Origin: Streptomyces sp. M41(2017)
GTDB taxonomy: Bacteria > Actinomycetota > Actinomycetes > Streptomycetales > Streptomycetaceae
Assembly (NCBI RefSeq): GCF_002078175.1
Contig: NZ_MWFK01000001.1
Coordinates: forward strand, 1,364,001-1,428,000
Reading direction: 5' to 3'
DNA: 64,000 bases
Shown: piece by piece, positions 37,066-44,064 of the stretch
Numbering within the stretch: position 1 is the first letter of the stretch
Layout: the number at the start of each line of letters is the position of its first letter
The notes under the pieces: model-generated
Told to the model about the DNA's origin: nothing
The model's database searches: none
What the model saw: only the letters and a program-made list of their open reading frames with translations
Translations under genes and position numbers: made by a program

Positions 37066-38124
37066 TCACTCCCCCACCGAGGACACCGAGGACACCGAAT
37101 CCGCCGGCCCCTCGGACTCCGACACCACGGACACCGCGTACGCGAACCCGCCGTCCACCATCAGATTCGCCACCGTCTCCAGCTCCGGCGGATTGCCCGC
37201 GAGCCGCGACAGGAACGCGTCGAAGTCCTCCCCGCACGGCAGCAACAACCGCTCCACCCGCTCGGCCGGCGGCCACGCGTCCTGGTCACGGGCATCGTCG
37301 AACGCGCAGAACCACACCGAACCGATCCGGTCGCCCTTCACCTTCACCGCCAGCAGACCACCCTGCACGAACCCCACACCCAGGTAGTCCTTGGTCAGAT
37401 GGTCGCGCAGACACTTGTTGACATAGACCAGATCGTTCACCGCGGCCTCGTCCCGCACCGTGAAGAACGGCTGGTCCACCAGCAGCCCCAGCTCCGCGTC
37501 GAGCGCGGCACCCACCGGCGCACACCCGCCCGCGGCCTTCAGGAACGACCGATAGGCACCCGGCAGCCGGTAGCCGAGATCCTCCTCGACCCCCTGCACC
37601 TGCTCCTCCGTCACCGCGACCGACGACTTCGGCAACCCGAAGTGCGCGGGCCGCGTCTCCTGCAACGGCCGCGTCCCCCGCTTGTCCTGATCCACGACCG
37701 TCGTCGCCACACCACCGTGATGCCGCAACAACGCCTTGACCTCGACCGGCACCAGCTCCAGCCGCCTGGTCCCCGCCACGTGATGCCACGTCCACCCGTG
37801 CGGCGTCGCCACCGACGGGATCGTGTCCCACAGATCGTGCCCGGCCGCGGCCAGAGCCGCGTTCGCCGAGACATAGTCCGTCAGCCGCAACTCGTCGACA
37901 CCGAACCCCTCCGGGGGCTCGGCGATCTCCGCGGCAGCACGCGCGTAGAGCGAGAAGTCGGGATAACCGTGCTCGTCGATCCGCACACCCCTGGGATGGC
38001 GGGCCGCCCGGACAGGATCCGGAAAATGCACGACCTGCCCGGCATAGGCCGCGTTCGGCGGCACGGCTTGCCCCCCAGCCTGGCGGCTGGGAGGTGCCCC
38101 CAGCCCGAGCCGACCTGTCGTCAT
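37066..38124 (-). CDS. WHH/HNH-type nuclease-like domain fused to SMI1/KNR4 (SUKH-1) immunity domain
   Basis: A 352-residue cytoplasmic protein. The first half (about 22-145) carries a TPHGWTWHHV motif (about 108-117) and then LVPVEVKALLRHHGG, which is the pattern of WHH nucleases (HNH/Endo VII fold) used as toxins. The second half (about 168-330) is a SUKH domain: VEEDLGYRLPGAYRSFLKAAGG, then VNKCLRDHLTKDYLGVGFVQGGLLAVKVKGDRIGSVWFCAFDD. Toxin and immunity in one chain suggests a self-inhibited nuclease. It heads the leftward operon. A palindrome inside the gene codes for residues about 12-18 (APPSRQAGGQ). ATG 38124 has AGGGGG upstream. Confidence 0.78.
   Translation of the reverse strand: MTTGRLGLGAPPSRQAGGQAVPPNAAYAGQVVHFPDPVRAARHPRGVRIDEHGYPDFSLYARAAAEIAEPPEGFGVDELRLTDYVSANAALAAAGHDLWDTIPSVATPHGWTWHHVAGTRRLELVPVEVKALLRHHGGVATTVVDQDKRGTRPLQETRPAHFGLPKSSVAVTEEQVQGVEEDLGYRLPGAYRSFLKAAGGCAPVGAALDAELGLLVDQPFFTVRDEAAVNDLVYVNKCLRDHLTKDYLGVGFVQGGLLAVKVKGDRIGSVWFCAFDDARDQDAWPPAERVERLLLPCGEDFDAFLSRLAGNPPELETVANLMVDGGFAYAVSVVSESEGPADSVSSVSSVGE
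38071..38105. repeat. REP-like palindrome inside the WHH-SUKH gene
   Basis: CCCAGCC (38074-38080), TGGC loop, GGCTGGG (38085-38091), then another CCCCCAGCC near 38097-38105. It adds an in-frame APPSRQAGGQ segment to the N-terminus. From memory similar palindromes recur in Streptomyces genomes. Confidence 0.5.
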
Positions 38125-38352
38125 GGCTGTTGCCCCCTGCGGCGTTCTCAGTAGCTGGATGGAGCCCGGATGTCGACAGCCTATGCGGTCGTACGACACC
38201 GGTCACCGGGCCTCCGGTTCCGTGACCTGCCGTCACCCCGCCGTGACCCACAGCCGAAGACCGGGCGTGTCGCGACGCCCCAGCTTCCGCACACGCCACG
38301 GCATTTGGCAGTCTGTCTCCGCACCGGGGGATGCACGGGAGGGAAAACGATC

Positions 38353-38856
38353 ATGAGCGCGACGCATACGGGCACGTCCGGGGATCCCCGGGTCGGCTGG
38401 AGCAGCGACGAGGCACCGCACACCCCCGTCCTCCACCACCGACGCGACGGCATACTCCCCACCGTCGCCGCCGCCCTCTCCGTCCGCGGCGCCACCCTGA
38501 CCGGCACCGCCGCCCGCGGCGACCAGCCACCCGCCCTTCACCCTCTGGTCCAGGACTTCCTCGACACCCTCACCAACGCCCAGCGCGACCGCTTCACCGG
38601 ACGCTGCGCCGAGGCCATCCTCATCTCCCGGCACATCGCCACCGCCGACGCCGAACGCAGCAAGCGCGCCGCCCGCAAGCCGATGACCAACGGCGAAGCA
38701 CGCAAAGCCCTCAAGCAGGCCAAACTCACCGCCCGCCGCATCCGCGAGGACGGCGACCCCCTGCACGGCAGCTTCGCCGCACCCTGCCGCTCCTGCACCG
38801 CCCTCAGCGACCACTTCGGCGTCCGCATCGTCGACCCGTCGGCACCGGGCGCCTGA
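38353..38856 (+). CDS. YwqJ-family deaminase
   Basis: A 167-residue soluble protein matching the YwqJ deaminase family: the zinc and catalytic pair CAE (in GRCAEAILISRHI) and PCRSC (in FAAPCRSCTALSDHFGV) are intact, so it may be an active zinc-dependent deaminase. Related domains are toxin ends of polymorphic secreted proteins in Bacillus and others. Here the protein is not fused to any delivery domain and has no signal peptide. The ribosome site GGGAGGG precedes ATG 38353. It is divergent from the WHH-SUKH operon across 228 bp and followed by SUKH-3. Substrate (nucleotide, DNA or RNA) is unknown. Confidence 0.85.
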   Translation: MSATHTGTSGDPRVGWSSDEAPHTPVLHHRRDGILPTVAAALSVRGATLTGTAARGDQPPALHPLVQDFLDTLTNAQRDRFTGRCAEAILISRHIATADAERSKRAARKPMTNGEARKALKQAKLTARRIREDGDPLHGSFAAPCRSCTALSDHFGVRIVDPSAPGA

Positions 38857-38936
38857 ACACCCCCCACCCCCGCACACGTATCCACCACCGGCGCCCCGCG
38901 ACGCCACCGTCCCATCCCCCGACGAACGAACGGCAG

Positions 38937-39470
38937 ATGCAAGCAGAACGCTCCTCCTCCAAGCTCACCGCTCCCCCCGGGCCCGGGGGACCCACGTCGA
39001 CCCGCTTCCCCGAACCCGTGGACTCCGCGCTGCGCTCCGCGGGATGGCAGCCCGGACGCTGGGACATAAAGCAGGCCGAGTACTGGGCCGACGCCCTACG
39101 AGGCCACGCCTCACCCGCCGGACACCGGCACGCCGTGTTCCCGGCGGCGGTCGAGGCATGGGCGGAGTTCGGAGGACTGCACGTCACCGCCACGGGACCC
39201 GGACGACAGGTCGCGCCCGCCGCACTCGACCTCGACCCACTGCACGGACTGCACCTCGCCCGCACCCTCGTCGACCTCGGCCGCGCCCTCGACACCGAGG
39301 TCTGCCCCCTCGGCGAGGAGTCCGACTCCCGCGCCCTCCTCGCCATCGACGCCGAGGGCCGCGTCTACACCCTCGACCACACCGGCGACTGGTACGTGGG
39401 CGCCCACATCGACGCAGCCCTCACCACCCTCCTCACCGGCACACCCCCCACCCGCCTGACGACGGCGTAA
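38937..39470 (+). CDS. SUKH-3 immunity-type protein
   Basis: A 177-residue soluble protein of the SUKH-3 family: LRSAGWQPGRWD, HAVFPAAVEAWAEFGGLHV, LARTLVDLGRALDTEVCPLGEESDSRALLAIDAEGRVYTLDHTGDWYVG. SUKH proteins neutralise nuclease or deaminase toxins in cis-encoded pairs, so the YwqJ-type deaminase 80 bp upstream is the obvious partner. ATG 38937 is chosen because the domain starts about 25 residues later; no strong Shine-Dalgarno is seen, and translation may depend on the upstream gene. Confidence 0.85.
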   Translation: MQAERSSSKLTAPPGPGGPTSTRFPEPVDSALRSAGWQPGRWDIKQAEYWADALRGHASPAGHRHAVFPAAVEAWAEFGGLHVTATGPGRQVAPAALDLDPLHGLHLARTLVDLGRALDTEVCPLGEESDSRALLAIDAEGRVYTLDHTGDWYVGAHIDAALTTLLTGTPPTRLTTA

Positions 39471-39511
39471 CAGACCGTCCCTCGCCCCCTCCGCCCCTAC
39501 CCTTCCCATCC

Positions 39512-39560
39512 CTGGGGCTCCGCCCCAGACCCCGCTCCTCGAACGCCGGAGGGGCTGAAT
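39512..39560 (+). repeat. Dispersed Streptomyces repeat, copy 1
   Basis: CTGGGGCTCCGCCCCAG hairpin followed by ACCCCGCTCCTCGAACGCC and GGAGGGGCTGAAT. A second copy in reverse lies at 55358-55410. Very similar sequence is common downstream of Streptomyces genes (memory), where it probably works as a terminator or 3' stabiliser. Here it ends the SUKH-3 transcript. Confidence 0.8.
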
Positions 39561-39742
39561 TGCACGCACCCGGCACCCGACGAAAGGGCCGTGCCCAGGC
39601 CACGCGCGCCCCGCAGTCGGCCTACGCCCGGATCGAGCAGCGGTCCGCTTCTCCCCTCACGTCTGATGCAGCGGCGACGGGCGGATGTACCGGCACGACC
39701 CCGCCCCACCCACCGGACCGACACCGCGCCCGCGCTCCCGAC

Positions 39743-39778
39743 AGCACCAGCACCAGCACCAGCACCAGCACCAGCACC
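39743..39778. repeat. AGCACC hexanucleotide repeat
   Basis: Almost six tandem AGCACC copies, 25 bp outside the kinase stop, in the non-coding stretch 39561-39802. Nothing else is seen in that stretch. Confidence 0.8.
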
Positions 39779-39802
39779 CCCAACCGCAACCCACCCGGAG
39801 GG

Positions 39803-41245
39803 CTACGCCGGGATGACCGCCGACACCCGGAACCCCCCGGCATCCGTGGGCCCCGAAACGAACACGCCCCCGAGCGCCGCCACCCGCTCCTTCATCCCCA
39901 GCAACCCGTTCCCCCCACTGGGCAACCGCACCGACGACCCCGCGCCCACCTCCGGCGGACACTCGTTCTCCACCTGCATCGCGATCTCCGACACCCGATG
40001 CGCCAGCCGCACATACGTCTTCGCGCCCGCCGCGTGCTTGTGGACGTTCGTCAACGCCTCCTGCACCACCCGGTACGCGGTCTGCTCGATCTCCCGCGCA
40101 TACGCGCGCACATCCCCCTCGACCGACAGCGCCACGACCATCCCGGCCGCCGCCGACTGCCCCACCAGCTCGTCGAGCTCCGCGAGACACGGCCCCTCCA
40201 CGACCCCGCCGACACCCGGCCCCGCACCCGACACCGCGCCGGCCCGGGACCCGTCCGCCGCCCGCGAAGCCGCCACAGCCGCCGCGACACCCACCGCCGC
40301 CAACGGCACCGCCGCGACCGCCGACCCCGAAGACGAGGACGAGGACGACGACGAGGAGGAAGAAGGGGAGGAAGAAGACAGCGCGGCAGACGACGAGGCC
40401 GCCGCCGACACCCGCCCGTCCGCCCCGTTCCCCGACCGGAGAACACCCAGCATCTCCCGCAACTCCGTCAGCGCCTGCCGCCCCATGTCCCCCACCAGGG
40501 CCGCGTTCTTCACCGCCTTCTCGGGATCCTTCCGCGCGATCGCCTGAAGCGCCGCCGCGTGCACGACCATCAGCGACACCCGATGCGCGACCACGTCGTG
40601 CATCTCCCGCGCGATCCGCGTCCGCTCCTCGTTACGGGCCCACTCCGCCCGCTCCTCCGCCCGCTCCGCGAGCAACTGAAGCTCCCGCTCCAGCGAGTCC
40701 GCCCGCTCCCGCAGGCTCTCCATCAACCGGCGCCGCGCCCCCATGTACAGGCCGAGCAGCACGGGCGGCGCGGTCATGCCGATCGCGGTCGTGATCGACG
40801 CGAACGGGACGAACCAGTCCCCCATCGTCACGTCGCCGCTCATCACACCCTGATGCGTCCGCACGAACGTCACGATCAGCATGCCGGCGAAGGACATCGC
40901 CGCCAGCGCGGCGGTGATGCGGCGCGGCAGCTCGGACGCGGCGAGCGTGTACAGCCCGACGAGGCCCATCAGGAACCCCATCTGGGCGGGCGTGATCGCG
41001 ATGGACACCAGCACGACCGCGATCGGCCACTTCCGCCGCACGAGCAGCACGGACCCGGCGATCACCCCGAAGACGACACCGATCGGAACGGGCAGCCCCG
41101 CGTCGTGCGCGAACCTGACTCCCTCGCCCCCGCACTCCGCCGCGGACGCCAGCGCGAGCCCCGCGTCCAGCACGGCACTGCGCCACCTGACCCACCACCA
41201 CGGGCCGGTCCCGGCCGCGGTGTGCTCTTCCCCCGTCGTGGTCAT
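39803..41245 (-). CDS. Histidine kinase of the NarL-partner type, apparently without a cognate regulator
   Basis: A 480-residue membrane sensor. About five membrane segments (roughly 20-190) precede a coiled linker, then the HisKA_3 box EERTRIAREMHDVVAHRVSLMVVHAAA with the phosphorylated His in MHD, and an HATPase end (YRVVQEALTNVHKHA, GGNGLLGMKERVAALGG). Between the two catalytic parts lies a low-complexity insert of about 65 residues with a run of some 20 serines, coded by a GAC/GAG-rich stretch near 40330-40385. No response regulator lies next door, so it is an orphan here. ATG 41245 is the family-like start. Confidence 0.9.
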   Translation of the reverse strand: MTTTGEEHTAAGTGPWWWVRWRSAVLDAGLALASAAECGGEGVRFAHDAGLPVPIGVVFGVIAGSVLLVRRKWPIAVVLVSIAITPAQMGFLMGLVGLYTLAASELPRRITAALAAMSFAGMLIVTFVRTHQGVMSGDVTMGDWFVPFASITTAIGMTAPPVLLGLYMGARRRLMESLRERADSLERELQLLAERAEERAEWARNEERTRIAREMHDVVAHRVSLMVVHAAALQAIARKDPEKAVKNAALVGDMGRQALTELREMLGVLRSGNGADGRVSAAASSSAALSSSSPSSSSSSSSSSSSGSAVAAVPLAAVGVAAAVAASRAADGSRAGAVSGAGPGVGGVVEGPCLAELDELVGQSAAAGMVVALSVEGDVRAYAREIEQTAYRVVQEALTNVHKHAAGAKTYVRLAHRVSEIAMQVENECPPEVGAGSSVRLPSGGNGLLGMKERVAALGGVFVSGPTDAGGFRVSAVIPA

Positions 41246-41333
41246 GACTCCAGCCTACGGGCGGGCCCCGCCCCTTTTCCGGTGAGTTTCACCTACTGGC
41301 CTACACCACCCACCCCCTCGAACAGAAGCGAAA

Positions 41334-41359
41334 TCAACAGTTATCCCTCGAACTGTTGA
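41334..41359. promoter_or_regulatory. Inverted repeat between the kinase and the HTH/LAGLIDADG-like gene
   Basis: TCAACAGT (41334-41341) and ACTGTTGA (41352-41359) are perfect 8-bp arms with a 10-nt loop; TTGACT (41356-41361) reads rightward from the second arm. It is a plausible operator on a rightward promoter. Confidence 0.5.
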
Positions 41360-41405
41360 CTGACTCACTCTTCGCCCCCGGAAGGTCCGATTCCGCCCGG
41401 ACGAT

Positions 41406-42287
41406 ATGCCCATGGCACATGCACGACGCGACTACGACGACTTCGAGGCACTCCGGGACCAGGCACTCTCACTCCGCGCGGCCGGCCTCAGCCGCCGCCA
41501 GATCCGCGACCGCATCCAGGTCCACAACAACGACCTCCTCAACCGCCTCCTCGAAGGCGAACCCCCTCCCGGCCGCCCCCGACACCCGAGGGCGAAGGAC
41601 GACCTGCGCGCCCGGGCCCGCGAGCTACGCCTCCAGGGCTGGACCTACGACCGCATCCAGCTCGAACTGGGCTGCTCGAAAAGCTCGATCTCCCTCTGGG
41701 TACGCGACCTGCCGCGGCCCGAACGGCGAGACCCCTCGGATCAGGCGAAGCTGGCCGCGAGGAAGCGCTGGGAACACGAACTGGCCTTCCGGGACGAGGG
41801 CCGCCGGCGCACCAAAGCCACCGCCTCCCGGGAGATCGGCACGATGAGCCAGCGGGAGCTGTTGGTTGCCGGTGCCGCGCTCTACTGGGCGGAGGGGTCG
41901 AAGGACAAGTCGTACGCCCGCCGGGAGACGGTCGCCTTCGTCAACAGCGACCCGGGAGTGATCAAGTTGTACTTGGCGTGGCTGGCCCTTGTCGGGATAG
42001 AGCCCGAGCGCCTTCAGTACCGGGTCATGATCCACGCAACGGCCGACGTGGAGGGCGCCGAACACTTTTGGGCCGAACTCGTCGGCGTCGGTGTGACCGA
42101 GCTCCAGAAAACGACCATCAAGAAGCACAATCCCAAGACCGTCCGGAAGAACGTCGGCGACACCTACCGTGGCTGCCTCGTCATCCGCGTGTCCCAGGGT
42201 GCGGAGCTGTATCGCCGCATCGAGGGCTGGTGGTCCGGCATGGTGGACTCAGCCCTGCGGGATCATGCGCCGCCCCTCCTCCGGTAA
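41406..42287 (+). CDS. Two-HTH protein with LAGLIDADG-like domain, adjacent to tRNA-Gln
   Basis: A 293-residue soluble protein. Residues about 12-48 and 66-100 form two helix-turn-helix units (LRAAGLSRRQIRDRI; LRLQGWTYDRIQLELGCSKSSISLWV). The C-terminal region begins LLVAGAALYWAEGSKDKS, which resembles a LAGLIDADG helix, and continues VAFVNSDPGVIKLYLAWLALVGI and EHFWAELVGVG, the spacing of LAGLIDADG-fold proteins. Only one motif copy is seen, so a dimer would be needed. It may be a retained or regulatory relative of homing endonucleases. TTT and TTG codons are more frequent than in neighbours. ATG 41406 lacks a clear Shine-Dalgarno; ATG 41412 is possible. Confidence 0.7.
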   Translation: MPMAHARRDYDDFEALRDQALSLRAAGLSRRQIRDRIQVHNNDLLNRLLEGEPPPGRPRHPRAKDDLRARARELRLQGWTYDRIQLELGCSKSSISLWVRDLPRPERRDPSDQAKLAARKRWEHELAFRDEGRRRTKATASREIGTMSQRELLVAGAALYWAEGSKDKSYARRETVAFVNSDPGVIKLYLAWLALVGIEPERLQYRVMIHATADVEGAEHFWAELVGVGVTELQKTTIKKHNPKTVRKNVGDTYRGCLVIRVSQGAELYRRIEGWWSGMVDSALRDHAPPLLR

Positions 42288-42302
42288 GGTCTGAGGCAGC
42301 AA

Positions 42303-42374
42303 TCCGCCGTGGGGTAGCGGCATCCCGCAGGCCTTTGGAGCCTTGAGACGCTGGTTCGAATCCAGCCGGCGGAG
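42303..42374 (+). tRNA. tRNA-Gln, anticodon UUG
   Basis: The 72-nt cloverleaf closes with acceptor TCCGCCG/CGGCGGA and discriminator G. The D stem GGG/CCC is short. The anticodon arm reads CAGGC-CTTTGGA-GCCTT with TTG at 34-36 (glutamine, CAA). The T arm is GCTGG-TTCGAAT-CCAGC. CCA is not encoded. Pair 27-43 is C-T, a mismatch. It lies 15 bp after the upstream stop codon and is followed by a terminator. Confidence 0.93.
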
Positions 42375-42384
42375 CTACACAACC

Positions 42385-42412
42385 CGGGCCCTGACACCTC
42401 TGTCAGGGCCCG
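42385..42412 (+). terminator. Terminator of tRNA-Gln
   Basis: CGGGCCCTGACA (42385-42396) and TGTCAGGGCCCG (42401-42412) form a perfect 12-bp stem with a 4-nt loop. Confidence 0.85.
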
Positions 42413-42490
42413 CTCTCATGTCCCTCCTGATACGCCCCGGTATCCTGCGGATGTCCACACCCCAAGCATCCGAAGCCGAAGGGCATTCCC

Positions 42491-43939
42491 GTGAGCGCCA
42501 ATCGCCCGGCAGCCGTCGTCGTTCTCGCAGCGGGTGAGGGCACCCGTATGAAATCGGCCACACCCAAGGTCCTGCACGACATCTGTGGCCGTTCCCTCGT
42601 CGGTCATGTGCTCGCCGCGGCGGGCGAGTTGGACCCCGAGAACCTGGTCGTCGTCGTGGGTCACGCCCGCGAGAAGGTCGTCGCCCACCTCACCGGGATC
42701 GACCCCGCCGTGCGGACCGCGGTGCAGGCCGAGCAGAACGGCACCGGGCACGCCGTGCGGATGGGCCTGGAGGAGCTGGGCGGCGGTGTGGACGGCACCG
42801 TCGTCGTGGTCTGCGGCGACACCCCCCTGCTCAGCGGTGCGACGCTGCGCGCCCTCGCCGAGACGCACGCCGCCGACGGCAACGCCGTGACGGTGCTGAC
42901 CGCCGAGGTCCCCGACGCGACCGGTTACGGCCGCATCGTGCGGGACGGCGCGAGCGGCGCGGTCACCGCGATTGTGGAGCACAAGGACGCGAGTGACTCG
43001 CAGCGTGCGATCCGTGAGATCAACTCGGGTGTCTTCGCCTTCGACGGGCAGCTTCTGGCGGACGCGCTGGGCAAGGTGCGGACGGACAACAGCCAGGGCG
43101 AGGAGTACCTGACGGACGTCCTCGGGATCCTGCGGGAGGCCGGGCACCGTGTGGGCGCGGCGGTGGCGGGTGACCACCGGGAGATCGCCGGCATCAACAA
43201 CCGGGTGCAGTTGGCGGAGGCGCGGCGCATCCTGAACGACCGGTTGCTGACCGAGGCGATGCTGGCCGGTGTGAGTGTGGTGGATCCGGCGACGACGTGG
43301 GTGGATGTGACGGTGACGTTCGAGCAGGACGCGATCGTGCACCCGGGGACGCAGTTGCAGGGTGCGACGCATCTGGCGGAGGGCGCGGAGGTGGGTCCGA
43401 ACTGCCGGCTGAAGGACACGCGGGTGGGTGCGGGGGCCCGGGTGGACAACACGGTGGCGGACAGCGCGGAGGTGGGTCCGCAGGCGACGGTGGGTCCGTT
43501 CGCGTATCTGCGTCCGGGGACGCGGCTGGGCCTGAAGGCGAAGGTCGGCACGTACGTGGAGACGAAGAACGCCACGATCGGTGAGGGGACGAAGGTTCCG
43601 CATCTGTCGTATGTCGGGGACGCGACGATCGGCGAGTACTCGAACATCGGTGCCGCCAGTGTGTTCGTGAACTATGACGGACAGGACAAACACCACACGA
43701 CGATCGGGTCGCACTGCCGGACGGGTTCGGACAACATGTTTGTGGCTCCTGTCACGGTGGGGGACGGTGCGTACACCGCGGCGGGGTCGGTGATCACGAA
43801 GGATGTGCCGGCGGGTTCGCTGGCCGTGGCCCGTGGCCAGCAAAGGAATATCGAGGGTTGGGTGGCCCGTAAGCGTCCCGGGAGCGCGGCGGCGAAGGCC
43901 GCGGAGACGGCTGCCCGGGGGACGGAAAGCGAAGACTGA
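42491..43939 (+). CDS. glmU: Bifunctional UDP-GlcNAc pyrophosphorylase / glucosamine-1-phosphate acetyltransferase
   Basis: A 482-residue cytoplasmic enzyme that makes UDP-GlcNAc for peptidoglycan. The N-terminal uridyltransferase (about 1-230) has LAAGEGTRMKS, QNGTGHAVRM and GDTPLL. The C-terminal left-handed beta-helix (about 250-455) is built of hexapeptide repeats and carries acetyltransferase residues in RPGTRLGLKAKVGTYVETKNATIGEGTKVPHL and NIGAASVFVNYDGQDKHHT. A disordered tail is rich in Ala. GTG start at 42491. It begins the glmU-prs unit, 126 bp apart from prs. Confidence 0.97.
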   Translation: MSANRPAAVVVLAAGEGTRMKSATPKVLHDICGRSLVGHVLAAAGELDPENLVVVVGHAREKVVAHLTGIDPAVRTAVQAEQNGTGHAVRMGLEELGGGVDGTVVVVCGDTPLLSGATLRALAETHAADGNAVTVLTAEVPDATGYGRIVRDGASGAVTAIVEHKDASDSQRAIREINSGVFAFDGQLLADALGKVRTDNSQGEEYLTDVLGILREAGHRVGAAVAGDHREIAGINNRVQLAEARRILNDRLLTEAMLAGVSVVDPATTWVDVTVTFEQDAIVHPGTQLQGATHLAEGAEVGPNCRLKDTRVGAGARVDNTVADSAEVGPQATVGPFAYLRPGTRLGLKAKVGTYVETKNATIGEGTKVPHLSYVGDATIGEYSNIGAASVFVNYDGQDKHHTTIGSHCRTGSDNMFVAPVTVGDGAYTAAGSVITKDVPAGSLAVARGQQRNIEGWVARKRPGSAAAKAAETAARGTESED

Positions 43940-43984
43940 CCGGAAAGCGGTACGTCCGGGACGGCGTACCGTGATAGGTGCACA

Positions 43985-44034
43985 CCCCAGCTGAGAGGGC
44001 TTCTCGCAACCCAGCTGAGACGACCTCTCGCGCC
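43985..44034 (+). repeat. Two direct repeats in the prs leader
   Basis: Two about 25-nt copies, CCCAGCTGAGAGGGCTTCTC-like and CCCAGCTGAGACGACCTCTC-like, lie head to tail just upstream of prs. They could be an operator pair or a leader structure. Confidence 0.6.
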
Positions 44035-44064
44035 CACTGAGTAGACCTCTGAGGAGACAGTGCT

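Noticed and set aside
39743..39778. AGCACC repeats considered as a binding-site array
   Set aside because: Simple hexanucleotide slippage repeat outside any promoter.
41406..42374. An integrated element at tRNA-Gln
   Set aside because: No integrase, no direct repeat of the tRNA 3' end and normal housekeeping flank (glmU) follows.
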